Shown here: positions 1-8,448 of the stretch, one piece after another
How positions within the stretch are numbered: position 1 is the stretch's first letter
How the letters are laid out: every line of letters starts with the position of its first letter
Assembly (NCBI RefSeq): GCF_017832975.1
Contig: NZ_JAFIBI010000001.1
Span: forward strand, 4,340,001 to 4,404,000
Origin: Arthrobacter sp. PvP023
Lineage (GTDB): Bacteria > Actinomycetota > Actinomycetes > Actinomycetales > Micrococcaceae
Direction of reading: 5' to 3'
Length of the DNA: 64,000 bases
The notes under the pieces: model-generated
Seen by the model: only the letters and a program-made list of their open reading frames with translations
What the model was told of the DNA's origin: nothing
Database searches by the model: none
Made by a program: the position numbers and the translations under genes

Positions 1-73
1 GGATGAACATGGCCAGCGAAATGCCGTACATGGCCAGGCCTGTGAACAGTTGAAGGAGTCTTCGGGTCATCAT
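1..73 (-). CDS. YczE/YitT-like membrane protein, N-terminal fragment
   Basis: Only the first 24 codons lie in the window; the gene continues past base 1. The translation begins MMTRRLLQLFTGLAMYGISL, a basic start followed by a hydrophobic segment, typical of the YczE/YyaS/YitT family of small integral membrane proteins. It is divergent from a MocR-type regulator at 135. That pairing is known in Bacillus and relatives, where the MocR protein YczR controls yczE, so the arrangement supports the family call. Two adjacent ATG codons (71-73 and 68-70) are possible starts. The transported substrate is unknown for the family. The call rests on a short stretch plus context. Confidence 0.55.
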   Translation of the reverse strand, partial: MMTRRLLQLFTGLAMYGISLAMFI

Positions 74-91
74 GGGAATCATCCTCCGCCA

Positions 92-131
92 AAACTGGCC
101 TTGTAATCCATATCCAGTTTGAGATACTGGC
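92..131. promoter_or_regulatory. Divergent promoter with repeated ACTGGC boxes (candidate MocR operator)
   Basis: ACTGGC occurs at 94-99 and again at 126-131, a direct repeat 32 bp apart. Between them CCAGTTT (114-120) forms an inverted match with AAACTGG (92-98). MocR regulators usually bind spaced direct repeats next to the genes they control. TTGTAA (101-106), a 16-bp spacer and GATACT (123-128) make a promoter for the rightward gene. The -10 hexamer ends 6 nt before ATG 135, so the mocR transcript is probably leaderless. Binding is inferred. Confidence 0.45.
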
Positions 132-134
132 TAC

Positions 135-1625
135 ATGTCCGGCTCCCTTAACCCCACTGCCTTGGTGCGCCTCCTGGGCGGGTGGCACCGCGGCGCGGGC
201 CCCGCCTACCGTGAGCTGGCCGACGTCGTACGCCTCCTCATCCTGGACGGACGCGTCCCGCTGGACATGGCCCTGCCCAGCGAGCGCGCCCTGGCTGAAA
301 CCCTGGGTGTCAGCCGGACCACGGTAACGGCTGCCTATGCCAGCCTCCGCGAGCAGGGTTTCCTGACCAGCCGGCAGGGCAGCCGCGGCAGGACCTGCAT
401 TCCCCGCCAGCTGCCCGCGGGCGCAGGGGGCCCGGCAGCCGCCGAGCTGATCAGCCCTAACGCGCTGGCCGGCGCGCCGGGACTGGCAGCGCCGCCGGGC
501 CTGCTCGACCTCGCCTACGCATCCCTGCCGGCCAGCGGCGAAGTGGTGCACCGGGCCTTTGCCGCCGCGCTGACGGAGCTCCCTGCACTGCTTCCGGGGT
601 TCGGCTATGACGCCGTCGGCATCGCACCGCTGCGGGAGGCGATCGCTGCGCGGTACACGGCGGCCGGGGCCCCCACCACGGCGGACCAGATCCTTGTGAC
701 ATCAGGCGCGCAGCACGCACTGAACATCGTGCTCCGCACCCTTGCCGGCCGGCAGGACAAAGTCCTCGTGGACCACCCCACGTACCCGCACGCGCTTGAT
801 GCCATCCGCGCCAGCGGTTGCCGGCCCGTGCCGGTCGCCCTCCCGCACGGGCGCGGCTGGGACGTGGCCGGCATGGAATCCGCCATGATGCAGCAGCGGC
901 CCAAGATGGCTTACGTGGTGCCGGACTTCCACAACCCGACGGGCCGGCTGATGTCCGATCCCCAGCGCCGCCGGCTCGTGCGGGCGGCGGCCGCCGCGGG
1001 AACAGTGCTGGTGGTGGACGAGACACTGCGGGAATTGAACCTCGACGCCGTGGACGCGGCCCCGCTGGCGGCCTTCAGTCCGGCGGTGGTCACCATCGGC
1101 TCCCTCAGCAAGTCGCATTGGGCCGGCCTGCGGACTGGCTGGATAAGGGCCGGCAGTTCACTGATTCAGCGCTTCGCAGCTGCCCGGACCACCATGGACC
1201 TGGGCGGACCGGTGGTGGAACAGTTGGCGGCAGCACACCTGGTCCGGTCGCTCGACGAGCCGCTTCCAGCCCGGCTGGCGGCCCTCCGCGAGAACCGGGC
1301 AGCACTGCTTGAGCTGCTCGGCGGGATCCTACCCGGCTGGGAGCCGGAGCGGCCCGACGGCGGGCTGAGCGTCTGGTGCCGGCTCCCCGCACCGATCAGC
1401 ACCGCGCTGACGGTCCTCGGCCCCGACTTCGGCGTGAGGCTGGCAGCCGGCCCAAGGTTCGGCCTGGGCGGGGCTTTCGAGCACTACCTGCGCATCCCCT
1501 ACACGCTTCCGCCCGGGCAATTGGAGACGGCGGTGCGTGCCCTGCGGTCAGCCCAGGACAAACTCGACGGCGCACCCCGGCTCCGCCGCAGCCTCCGGCA
1601 TACACCTGCCGTCGCCATCGCCTGA
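135..1625 (+). CDS. MocR/PdxR family transcriptional regulator (GntR HTH fused to aminotransferase fold)
   Basis: The 496-residue protein starts with a GntR winged helix (about residues 18-85, with LPSERALAETLGVSRTTVTA), followed by a linker and a class I aminotransferase-like domain to the C-terminus. The PLP lysine is visible in IGSLSKSHWAGLRTGW, and HNPTG is present earlier in the domain. MocR proteins sense PLP or related ligands and normally do not catalyse transamination. No SD precedes ATG 135; the -10-like GATACT sits 6 nt upstream, indicating a leaderless mRNA. The divergent yczE-like gene is the likely target. A PdxR role in B6 synthesis is less likely because no pdxST lies nearby. 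Confidence 0.85.
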   Translation: MSGSLNPTALVRLLGGWHRGAGPAYRELADVVRLLILDGRVPLDMALPSERALAETLGVSRTTVTAAYASLREQGFLTSRQGSRGRTCIPRQLPAGAGGPAAAELISPNALAGAPGLAAPPGLLDLAYASLPASGEVVHRAFAAALTELPALLPGFGYDAVGIAPLREAIAARYTAAGAPTTADQILVTSGAQHALNIVLRTLAGRQDKVLVDHPTYPHALDAIRASGCRPVPVALPHGRGWDVAGMESAMMQQRPKMAYVVPDFHNPTGRLMSDPQRRRLVRAAAAAGTVLVVDETLRELNLDAVDAAPLAAFSPAVVTIGSLSKSHWAGLRTGWIRAGSSLIQRFAAARTTMDLGGPVVEQLAAAHLVRSLDEPLPARLAALRENRAALLELLGGILPGWEPERPDGGLSVWCRLPAPISTALTVLGPDFGVRLAAGPRFGLGGAFEHYLRIPYTLPPGQLETAVRALRSAQDKLDGAPRLRRSLRHTPAVAIA

Positions 1626-1710
1626 CCGCGGCCGCGCCCTGGACCAGGGTCGGCGCTGGACGAGGTTCGGCAGCCGCCAACCCGGAGCGCTGCGGACAGC
1701 CATTTATGAC

Positions 1711-1780
1711 GCGCAAAATACCTGACGCGCCGGTATTCCGGTAGCGCCAGGCATTTTGCGTAGCGCCAGGCATGTTGCGC
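1711..1780. repeat. Nested inverted and direct repeats after mocR
   Basis: A 19-bp unit beginning GTAGCGCCAGGCATTTTGC (1741-1759) is repeated immediately at 1760-1778 with one change. The sequence at 1711-1728 is an inverted near-match to the body of that unit. A shorter inverted pair, AATACC/GGTATT, lies inside. The RNA could therefore fold into alternative hairpins. The region lies between the convergent mocR and SRPBCC genes, so a terminator role is possible, but no T-run is present. Confidence 0.55.
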
Positions 1781-1800
1781 GTCGCTGAGCAGGACGGACC

Positions 1801-1823
1801 CGGTCCGGTCCGGTCCGGTCCGG
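1801..1823. repeat. CGGTC pentamer microsatellite
   Basis: Four perfect tandem copies of CGGTC (1801-1820) plus a partial fifth lie in the intergenic gap between convergent genes. No coding role is apparent. Confidence 0.8.
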
Positions 1824-1843
1824 CCCACCCGGCCCGCGGAATC

Positions 1844-2536
1844 CTAGGCGTAGACCTTCCCGAGGTAGTCGCCCCAGGCCTTCGCCGTGGCTTCAGAATC
1901 CCCGCCGCCGCTGAAGTCGTGGACGGTCATGCCCACCGGTGCACCGAAGGCGTTGCGGCCAAAGAAGCGGTACATGGTGTCCGCTGTCCGCAGGCCCAGG
2001 AAGTTCTCGTTGGAGAAGTCCACCTGCCCCGTCAGCCGCCCCACGCCGTCGAGCTCCACATCAAAGGTGTCGCCCTGCGACGCGGCGTCGACGCCGAGGG
2101 CCTTCTTCAGCCGCACGAAGCCGTCCGGCACCTGCGAGGCCGCCGGGCCCTGGATGTCTGTGAAGACCACCGGGCGGCCGTCGAAGTACTGCAGGTACTG
2201 GCCCAGGGTGTGGAGGTAGAACTCCGTGTGCTTGCTGGCGCCGTCGTACTGCTCGTCCCAGTTGTCCGCGAAGATGCCGCTGTGCACGTAATGCAGCCTG
2301 GCCCGGCCGCCGTCGAGCGGTTCCAGGACGTGCTCGAGCTGGTTGAACCAGCCGTCCGGACCGTCCATGCGGGACACCAGGTGCCGCGGATACTCCTCAA
2401 CCGTCTTCACATCCGGCCACTGGTCCGTAGGGAACATCCAGCCCGGCGTGCCCTTGGTGACGGCTTCCCAGACCCGCTCCGGGGTGCCCGGCAGGTCGGT
2501 GTCGTAAACGATCTCGAATTTCCGGTTGTCAGTCAT
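1844..2536 (-). CDS. SRPBCC (AHSA1/START-like) domain protein
   Basis: A 230-residue protein starting MTDNRKFEIVYDTDLPGTPE, with the pattern of an AHSA1-type SRPBCC domain: an N-terminal beta strand, PERVWEAVTKGTPGWMFPTD, then the helix-grip core with W/F-rich strands. The fold binds hydrophobic ligands; the ligand here is unknown. The start was chosen at ATG 2536 because it overlaps the stop of the upstream ArsR-type gene by 8 nt (ATGACTGA), indicating translational coupling. ArsR-SRPBCC pairs are common in actinobacteria, with the SRPBCC partner often being the regulated effector. The longer open frame upstream is not protein-like. Confidence 0.8.
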   Translation of the reverse strand: MTDNRKFEIVYDTDLPGTPERVWEAVTKGTPGWMFPTDQWPDVKTVEEYPRHLVSRMDGPDGWFNQLEHVLEPLDGGRARLHYVHSGIFADNWDEQYDGASKHTEFYLHTLGQYLQYFDGRPVVFTDIQGPAASQVPDGFVRLKKALGVDAASQGDTFDVELDGVGRLTGQVDFSNENFLGLRTADTMYRFFGRNAFGAPVGMTVHDFSGGGDSEATAKAWGDYLGKVYA

Positions 2537-3182
2537 TGCCCTGCTCCTGTTCCTTTTCCCCGATCGGGGTGGTGGTTTTGTCTGGTTCCTTGAGTGCCGG
2601 TTCCTTGAGTGCCGGATGAAGCGCGACGACCAGCCGGTGCTTCCGCCCGCCCGCGCCGCCGTCGTCGTCGTGGTATTTGTCCACGAGACGGATAACCGCA
2701 ATGCCGAGCTCTTCGGCAAAGGCGGCACGGTCCGCGGCGGTGCGGAAGGTGATCTCGCCGTCGATCGCGAATGTGGCGAGTTTCTGCCGCGCGGCGGCTG
2801 CCCCTGCGATGAGCTTGCCGACTTCCTGGACCATGCGCCCGGCGAGCGCCAGCAGCCAGAAAGCGGAGAACCGGTCCGCGAAACGGTGCGGATCCGGCGC
2901 CACGGAGGCAAGGGCCACGGGTGAAATGAGGTAGGACGCCGCAGTGGCCTGCAGCACGCGCTCGGTGACGTTGCCCTTGCGCCGCTCCTCCACAAGCTCC
3001 ACCAGGCCATGACGCTCCAGCGCCTTGAGGTGGTAGTTCACCTTCTGCCGCGGCAGCCCCACCTTGGCAGCGAGCTGCGTAGCGGACCCGGGCTCCGCCA
3101 GCTCCCGGAGGATGCGGGTGCGGATGGGGTCCAGCGAGGCTTCCGCCGCGGCAGGGTCCTCGATCACTTCAATGTCCAACAT
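2529..3182 (-). CDS. ArsR-family HTH regulator
   Basis: The 217-residue protein has an ArsR-like winged helix in residues 15-75 (LDPIRTRILRELAEPGSATQ, then KVNYHLKALERHGLVEL). A C-terminal region of about 130 residues has no recognised metal-binding cysteines, so metal sensing is unlikely. It is the first gene of a two-gene unit with the SRPBCC protein. A strong promoter with palindromes lies directly upstream, pointing to autoregulation. The -10 hexamer ends 6 nt before ATG 3182, so the mRNA is probably leaderless. Confidence 0.85.
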   Translation of the reverse strand: MLDIEVIEDPAAAEASLDPIRTRILRELAEPGSATQLAAKVGLPRQKVNYHLKALERHGLVELVEERRKGNVTERVLQATAASYLISPVALASVAPDPHRFADRFSAFWLLALAGRMVQEVGKLIAGAAAARQKLATFAIDGEITFRTAADRAAFAEELGIAVIRLVDKYHDDDGGAGGRKHRLVVALHPALKEPALKEPDKTTTPIGEKEQEQGND

Positions 3183-3188
3183 GATTTA

Positions 3189-3238
3189 AGTATCGGTACC
3201 GACAATTTTATTTGTCAAGAACTTTTTTACCGTCGGTA
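3189..3238 (-). promoter_or_regulatory. Promoter and palindromic operators of the ArsR/SRPBCC unit
   Basis: Read leftward, a perfect TTGACA (3218-3213), an 18-bp spacer and GATACT (3194-3189) precede the start at 3182 by 6 nt. The spacer/-10 edge carries the perfect palindrome TCGGTACCGA (3193-3202). A second palindrome, TACCGTCGGTA (3228-3238), lies upstream of the -35, and GACAA/TTGTC arms (3201-3216) overlap the promoter. A repressor bound to the first palindrome would occlude RNA polymerase. Confidence 0.6.
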
Positions 3239-3305
3239 GCGGTTCGGCGGAATCGTGTTGGCTTCGCGGAAAGGGCGCGGCACCCGCGCAAAGTAGAATG
3301 GACCG

Positions 3306-4253
3306 GTGATGCAATCCCCCCTCCCCGTGCGCGACGGCGTGAACGCGACCCGCCTGCGCCTCCCGGACGAGGGGCCGTGGGACACCGCGATGGACTACAT
3401 GATGCACCGCTGGGGCCACATCGACCCGCAGGGCATCGAGGACCGTTTCGACGCCGGCGAGATCGTGGGCGAGGGCGGCGTTCCGCTGGACAGGCGCACC
3501 AGGCTCGAGGACCACACGTTCATCTGGTACTACCGCACCCTCCCGCCGGAGACGCGGCTTCCCGTTGAACTCAGCATCCTGCACCAGGACGACCACATCC
3601 TTGTGGTGGACAAGCCCCACTTCCTGCCCACCACTCCGGGCGGCACTTATATCCAGGAGTCGGCCCTGGTGCGGCTTCGGAACCAGCTGGACCTCCCGGA
3701 CTTGATCCCCATGCATCGCCTGGACCGGATGACGGCCGGCATCCTCCTGCTCTCCACCAACCCCGAGACCCGCGGCAAGTACCAGGTGCTCTTCGAGAAG
3801 CGCCAGGTCCAGAAGGAGTACGAGTGCGTGTCCGCCGCGGAACCGGCCGCCGGGTACCCCGCCGTCGACTTCCCCATGGTGGTCCGGAACCGCATGACCA
3901 AGTCCCGCAGCTACCTGCTGGCCGAGGTGGTGGACGGCGAACCCAATGCGGAAACCCGCATTGAACTGATGAAAACGTTCGACGCCGGCACTCACGCAAG
4001 TGAACCGGCGCGCCGGGGCCTGTACCGCCTTGAGCCGCACTCCGGAAAGACCCACCAGCTCAGGGTGCACATGGCGTCGCTGGGACTGGGGATCGCTAAT
4101 GATGCCTTCTACCCCGAGCTGCTGGACAAGGCACCGGACGACTACACCAGGCCCCTGCAGCTCCTGGCCCGCGGAATCCGGTTTATCGACCCCATCACCG
4201 GGCAGCCCGTGGAGTACCGCAGCCGGCTTCAGCTCAGCGAGGCCCCGGCCTAG
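3306..4253 (+). CDS. RluA-family RNA pseudouridine synthase
   Basis: The 315-residue protein converts uridine to pseudouridine in rRNA or tRNA. The family signature HRLDRMTAGILLL contains the catalytic aspartate, and the C-terminal LEPHSGKTHQLRVHMASLG motif of RluA/RluC/RluD enzymes is intact. An N-terminal extension of about 90 residues precedes the catalytic core; it is not a clear S4 domain. GTG 3306 was preferred to ATG 3309 because TAGAAT (3294-3299) ends exactly 6 nt before it, the leaderless geometry seen elsewhere in the window. Which RNA position is modified cannot be read from the sequence. Confidence 0.88.
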   Translation: MMQSPLPVRDGVNATRLRLPDEGPWDTAMDYMMHRWGHIDPQGIEDRFDAGEIVGEGGVPLDRRTRLEDHTFIWYYRTLPPETRLPVELSILHQDDHILVVDKPHFLPTTPGGTYIQESALVRLRNQLDLPDLIPMHRLDRMTAGILLLSTNPETRGKYQVLFEKRQVQKEYECVSAAEPAAGYPAVDFPMVVRNRMTKSRSYLLAEVVDGEPNAETRIELMKTFDAGTHASEPARRGLYRLEPHSGKTHQLRVHMASLGLGIANDAFYPELLDKAPDDYTRPLQLLARGIRFIDPITGQPVEYRSRLQLSEAPA

Positions 4254-4316
4254 GACCAGCCCGGGACCGGACCATGCCCGCCGTCCCGCGTCACGAAAAT
4301 GAGGTACCTTGTGCCC

Positions 4317-4934
4317 ATGGACCTCGCCAACGCTGACACCTGGGGCGCCGCGATCTATTTCTGGATCATCCCCATCGTCCTTGGCGACGCCATTTTCCCG
4401 CCCGTCCCCTCCGAAATGGTGGTGATCACGGGCGGGGCGCTCGCCGCGGAAGGCCGCGCCAACTTCCTGCTGGTGGGACTCCTTGCCGCGTTTGCGTCGT
4501 GGGTCGGCGATGTTATGGTGTTCCAGCTGTTCAAGCGCCGCCTCAGCCATGTCCTGGACCGGTGGGGGTGGGGCCGCAAGTTCCACAGCGGCATCCACGC
4601 CGCCATCGCCAAAGCGGGCCGTTCCACCACGTACGGCGCCATCATCGGTGTGCGGTTCATTCCGGGCGGACGGCTGGCGACGTCGGCTGCCGCCGGCATT
4701 GCCGACGTCACCACCCGCGCATTCAGCTTCTGCGCCGCGCTGGGCGGAGTTCTCTGGGGCACCTGGCTCACGGGTCTCGGCTATTTCACCGGGTCCGCCA
4801 CCAAGCTGCCGTTCTGGGCGAGCTCGCTGATCGGCGTCGCCGTCGGGCTGGTGATCGGCGCCGTCGTGGGCATGATTGCCACCCGGCGCCGCGGCAGCCG
4901 GTCCCCCGTGGACGAACCCGGCGATCCGGCTTAG
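4317..4934 (+). CDS. DedA family membrane protein (SNARE-associated/VTT domain)
   Basis: About 205 residues with four or five hydrophobic segments. DedA proteins act in membrane lipid scrambling and homeostasis. Family features seen are the early FPPVPSEMVV motif and the GVRFIPGGRLATSAAAGIA motif with its conserved arginine and glycine residues. ATG 4317 was chosen because TACCTT (4305-4310) sits 6 nt upstream, matching the leaderless pattern. GTG 4311, with GAGG at 4301, and ATG 4299 are alternatives. The C-terminus is a short charged tail. Its stop overlaps the stop of the convergent small gene by 4 nt. Confidence 0.85.
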   Translation: MDLANADTWGAAIYFWIIPIVLGDAIFPPVPSEMVVITGGALAAEGRANFLLVGLLAAFASWVGDVMVFQLFKRRLSHVLDRWGWGRKFHSGIHAAIAKAGRSTTYGAIIGVRFIPGGRLATSAAAGIADVTTRAFSFCAALGGVLWGTWLTGLGYFTGSATKLPFWASSLIGVAVGLVIGAVVGMIATRRRGSRSPVDEPGDPA

Positions 4935-5236
4935 ACGGGAGCCCAGCGGCCGCGGCTGCGGCGGAGCACCAAAAGTGCGCCCGTCACCGCAACGCGCTCG
5001 ACGGCGTCGCGCATCATCGCTGCCGACTCCCGCGCCTGGTTGTTCTCACCGGTGTACTCTGTCGGCTCCACCAGGAAGCGGAGGTTCAGTTCAGGAACAC
5101 CGGCGGCAATCTGCAGCTGGTTCGACTCCACGTGGTGCCTCGTGCCGAGCGCTTCGACTGCGGCGGCCATCACGGCCTCGGGAGGATTGCCGGGCTTCAG
5201 CCCGGTGATCTTGAGTCTGGTCTGGAACGAAGGCAT
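4931..5236 (-). CDS. Small conserved-looking hypothetical protein
   Basis: A 101-residue protein starting MPSFQTRLKITGLKPGNPPE. It is unrecognised, soluble and contains no cysteine. It contains an alternating strand/helix pattern (RLKITGLKPG, AVMAAAVEALG, LQIAAGVPELNLRFLVEPT) that suggests a small alpha/beta fold. ATG 5236 is preferred over the longer frame start at 5269 because the extra residues look non-conserved and run into the repeat cluster. TAGGGT lies 7 nt before the ATG and may be a -10 element. It is convergent with dedA and overlaps it by 4 nt. Confidence 0.6.
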   Translation of the reverse strand: MPSFQTRLKITGLKPGNPPEAVMAAAVEALGTRHHVESNQLQIAAGVPELNLRFLVEPTEYTGENNQARESAAMMRDAVERVAVTGALLVLRRSRGRWAPV

Positions 5237-5257
5237 GAAATCAACCCTAGCGTCAGG

Positions 5258-5380
5258 ACGCTCTCTCACTTTTCGCCGCTGTTATTCAAACGCTCTCTCA
5301 CTTTTGGCCGCCAAACTCCAAACGCTCCCTCAGAGGTGAGAGAGCGTTTGGAGATTTCCCGCCGGAAGTGAGAGAGCGTT
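5258..5380. repeat. Family 1 palindromic repeat cluster, locus A
   Basis: The core ACGCTCTCTCACTT occurs at 5258-5271 and 5290-5303. A variant at 5322 pairs with an inverted copy at 5337-5348, giving an inverted repeat with 16-bp arms (5315-5352). A further inverted copy, AAGTGAGAGAGCGTT, lies at 5366-5380. The cluster sits directly after the ppc stop and before the small hypothetical gene, so the hairpin may terminate ppc transcription. The same core recurs at four other loci in the window. Confidence 0.85.
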
Positions 5381-5382
5381 GG

Positions 5383-8247
5383 TTATCCGGTGTTGCGGAG
5401 GCCCGCTGCTACGCCGTTGACCGTGATGAGCATGGCCCGCTGTAGGCGTTCATCAATCTCGGCCCCGGAAATGCTCTCGCCCTCGGAATCTTCGGCCCGC
5501 ATACGACGCATCAGTTCCACCTGGAGGTAGCTGATGGGGTCGAGGTACTGGTCGCGGATCTCCAGGGAGCGCTTGAGGGTGGGCTGCGCGTCGAGGAGCA
5601 CGTGCTCGCCGGTGAGCTTCTGGATCTCGGCGACGGTGAGGTCGTATTCCTCCCGGATGGCCCGGAACAAATGGTGCAGCTCTTCAGGGACCAGCGTCGA
5701 GACGTAGTAGCCGGCAATGTCCATATCCGTTTTGGCCAGCGTCATTTCCACGTTGGACAGGACCGAGCGGAAGAAGTGCCAGCCGTCCATCATTTCCGTG
5801 AGCTGTTCCGTGTTGCCGGCTTCACGGGCAGCCTTCAGTCCGGAGCCCACGCCGAACCAGCCCGGCACGATCTGACGCGACTGGGTCCAGCCGAAGACCC
5901 ACGGGATGGCGCGCAGCCCGCCCAGACCGGCGCCGGAGTCCGGACGCTTGGACGGACGGGAGCCGATGTTGAGGGAGCCGAGCTGTTCCACGGGAGTGGA
6001 TGCCATGAAGTACGCCGGCAGGTCCGGATCGTCGATGAGCGAGCGGTACCGTGCGAACGCGGCATCGGAAATGGTCTCCATGACGTGGCCGTAGCGCTCG
6101 CGCTGGTCCTCGGACGTACGCGGGGTGCGGTGCAGGGCGGAACCCTGCATCACGGCAGCGAGGGAAAGCTCCAGGTTCTCGCGCGCCAGCTCCGGCAGGG
6201 AGTACTTGTCCGAGATGACTTCACCCTGCTCGGTGAACTTGATTTCGCCTTCGAGGACGCCGTTGGGCTGCGCCATGATCGCGTCGTACGTGGGTCCGCC
6301 GCCACGGCCCACGGAGCCGCCGCGGCCGTGGAAGAGCCTGACCCGGACGCCGTGCTTGGCCGCGACATCGCGCAGCTTCCGCTGGGTTTTGTGGATTTCC
6401 CACTGGCTGGTCATCACGCCGGATTCCTTGTTGGAGTCCGAGTAGCCAAGCATGATTTCCTGTACGTCACCGCGCAGCCGGACGAGTTCCCGGTAGGACG
6501 GATCGGACAGCAGCTGGTCCACGATCTCGGCCGAGGCCCGCAGCTCCTCCACCGTTTCCAGCAACGGAGCAAAGCCGATCTTGGCGTATGGCGCGTCACC
6601 AAAGAGGCTGACGAGCCCTGCTTCGCGGGCCAGTACGGCAGCGGCAAGGACGTCGTCGGCGCCGCGGGTCATGGAAATGATGTACGTCTCGATGACGTCC
6701 GGGCCGTACGTCTTGAGGGCGCGCCGGATTTCACGGAAGACGTCGTACGTGCCGTCAGCCACGCCGTCGAGCTTGATCGGGTGGCCGGACAGCGGACGGC
6801 GGGACCCGAGTTCCGCCCCCAGCACCTCCAGCCGCTCGGCGCGGCTGAGTTCGGAATACCGCACGCCGGGACCGCCCAGGCGGTCCATGAGCTGCCCGAC
6901 GGCGTCGTGGTGGTGGTCGGCGTGCTCGCGGATGTCCAGGGTGGCCAGGTGCAGCCCGAAGGAGGCGATGGCGCGGCGGACCCGTGCAAGCGCACCGTCC
7001 GCGGCCAGGCCGGCGTGGTGGTTGCGGAGTGATTTCTCCAGCAGCCCGAGCTCGGCGAGGACGCCTGCGGTTGAGGTGTAGTCCCGGCCGGGCTCGTGGG
7101 AGGAGCCGGCCGCCACGCGCTTGGCCGTGTTGAGGAGCTTTGCCTTGATGCAGGTGAGCTTAAGCCGGTAGGGCTCCTGGGCGTTGAGTTCCAGGACCCG
7201 GCGGTCCAGGCCCGGGAGGTTTTTGAGGTCCGTGTCGATCGAGTCCAGCAGCTCCTGGTCCGCCCCGGCCAGCGCCGTGGAGTTGGACAGGATGGCGATG
7301 AGTTCGTCGATCATGGCAATGCTGATCCGGACGGCATGCTGGTTCTGGATCTGCAGGATCTCGCGGGTGACGCCGGCAGTGACGTTCGGGTTGCCGTCTC
7401 GGTCGCCGCCGATCCACGAGCCGAAGCGGATGGGGGCCTTCTGCGACGGCAGCGTCACGCCGTGCTCGCCCAACAGCTCGGAGAGGTCCGAAAGCATTTC
7501 AGGCATGGCATCGGTGAGGATGCTGTTCAGGTAATAGATGGCGTTGCGGGCCTCGTCCACGGGGGTGGGCCTGACCTGGCGGAGCTCGTCCGTCTGCCAC
7601 ATCTGGTCAATTACTTCGGCGAGCTGGCGGTCCTGGCGGCGGCGGGCCGAGGTGCCTTCCTCCGTGGAAACTGCCAGGACGTCGGAAAGCCGGCGGATCT
7701 TGTCCAGGACGGAGCGGCGGGAGGCTTCCGTGGGGTGGGCTGTGAAGATGGGGCGGACATCCAGCTCGTTGACCACTTCCTGGAGGACTGCCGGTCCGGC
7801 CTGGCCGGAGATTTCCTCCACGGCCTTGGCCAGCCAGCCGTCCTTTTCCTGCCGGGTCCGCAGGCCCCGTACCCGGTGGACCTGTTCGGCAGCGTTGGCC
7901 AGGTGGAAGTAGAACGCAAAAGCACGAACCAGGTCGGTGGCCTGGTCGATGGGCAGGGAGCCGAGCAGTTCGCGGACCTGGGCGACGACGTCGTGCGAGC
8001 TCCAGGGGCCGGTGGCGTCCGCGCCTCCGCGGGCGGCCTCCTTGGATTCCTTGGTCAGGAGGCGGACCTGCTCGACGAGGTCGAGGAGCTCGGGGCCGTG
8101 CTGGCGGACCAGCGATTCGCCCAGCAGGGTGGAGACGCGCCGGACATCCGCCCGGAGCTCGGACGCGAGATCAGCGCTGGAATCGGAGCCGGCAGGATCA
8201 GTTCCTGCCGCGAGATGAGCGCCTGGATTTACTGCAGTGTTAGCCAT
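5383..8247 (-). CDS. ppc: Phosphoenolpyruvate carboxylase
   Basis: Full-length cytosolic enzyme (954 residues from ATG 8247) that carboxylates PEP to oxaloacetate for anaplerosis. Catalytic signatures are intact: FTAHPTEASRRS with the active-site histidine, GSWIGGDRDGNPNVT, MLGYSDSNKESG, RLFHGRGGSVGRGGGP, FGWTQSRQIVPGWFGVG, and the conserved C-terminal RNTG. An in-frame start 13 codons upstream (8286) is possible, but MANTAVNPG is the better N-terminus. The gene is monocistronic, with a family 1 repeat hairpin at its 3' end. Its neighbourhood, with glyoxylate-shunt genes 30 kb away, fits central carbon metabolism. Confidence 0.98.
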   Translation of the reverse strand: MANTAVNPGAHLAAGTDPAGSDSSADLASELRADVRRVSTLLGESLVRQHGPELLDLVEQVRLLTKESKEAARGGADATGPWSSHDVVAQVRELLGSLPIDQATDLVRAFAFYFHLANAAEQVHRVRGLRTRQEKDGWLAKAVEEISGQAGPAVLQEVVNELDVRPIFTAHPTEASRRSVLDKIRRLSDVLAVSTEEGTSARRRQDRQLAEVIDQMWQTDELRQVRPTPVDEARNAIYYLNSILTDAMPEMLSDLSELLGEHGVTLPSQKAPIRFGSWIGGDRDGNPNVTAGVTREILQIQNQHAVRISIAMIDELIAILSNSTALAGADQELLDSIDTDLKNLPGLDRRVLELNAQEPYRLKLTCIKAKLLNTAKRVAAGSSHEPGRDYTSTAGVLAELGLLEKSLRNHHAGLAADGALARVRRAIASFGLHLATLDIREHADHHHDAVGQLMDRLGGPGVRYSELSRAERLEVLGAELGSRRPLSGHPIKLDGVADGTYDVFREIRRALKTYGPDVIETYIISMTRGADDVLAAAVLAREAGLVSLFGDAPYAKIGFAPLLETVEELRASAEIVDQLLSDPSYRELVRLRGDVQEIMLGYSDSNKESGVMTSQWEIHKTQRKLRDVAAKHGVRVRLFHGRGGSVGRGGGPTYDAIMAQPNGVLEGEIKFTEQGEVISDKYSLPELARENLELSLAAVMQGSALHRTPRTSEDQRERYGHVMETISDAAFARYRSLIDDPDLPAYFMASTPVEQLGSLNIGSRPSKRPDSGAGLGGLRAIPWVFGWTQSRQIVPGWFGVGSGLKAAREAGNTEQLTEMMDGWHFFRSVLSNVEMTLAKTDMDIAGYYVSTLVPEELHHLFRAIREEYDLTVAEIQKLTGEHVLLDAQPTLKRSLEIRDQYLDPISYLQVELMRRMRAEDSEGESISGAEIDERLQRAMLITVNGVAAGLRNTG

Positions 8248-8392
8248 GGAAACTATCTTTCGAGGGTTCGGACTTGGCTCGTACACTGCGCTGGATACTG
8301 TGAGCCGGGTTACGTGTTCCTATGGGATGTTACCCGGCACTCTTGCGGCGTGGGAATTTGTCTCAGATAGTGTTCGTGCCCTTGACGTCCGC

Positions 8393-8421
8393 GGCGGCCC
8401 CCTGTTTTAGTAGGGGCCGCC
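8393..8421 (-). terminator. GC-rich hairpin after the F420/NADP reductase gene
   Basis: GGCGGCCCC (8393-8401) pairs perfectly with GGGGCCGCC (8413-8421) across an 11-nt loop. It lies 28 nt beyond the stop of the leftward gene at 8449. No T-run follows, as is common for actinobacterial hairpin terminators. Confidence 0.55.
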
Positions 8422-8448
8422 GTCGGCCTTATCGGGAGGAACGGCGGC

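Noticed and set aside
2537..3010. Long N-terminal extension of the SRPBCC gene
   Set aside because: It overlaps the ArsR gene in another frame, is low-complexity in translation, and the ATGACTGA overlap gives a better start.
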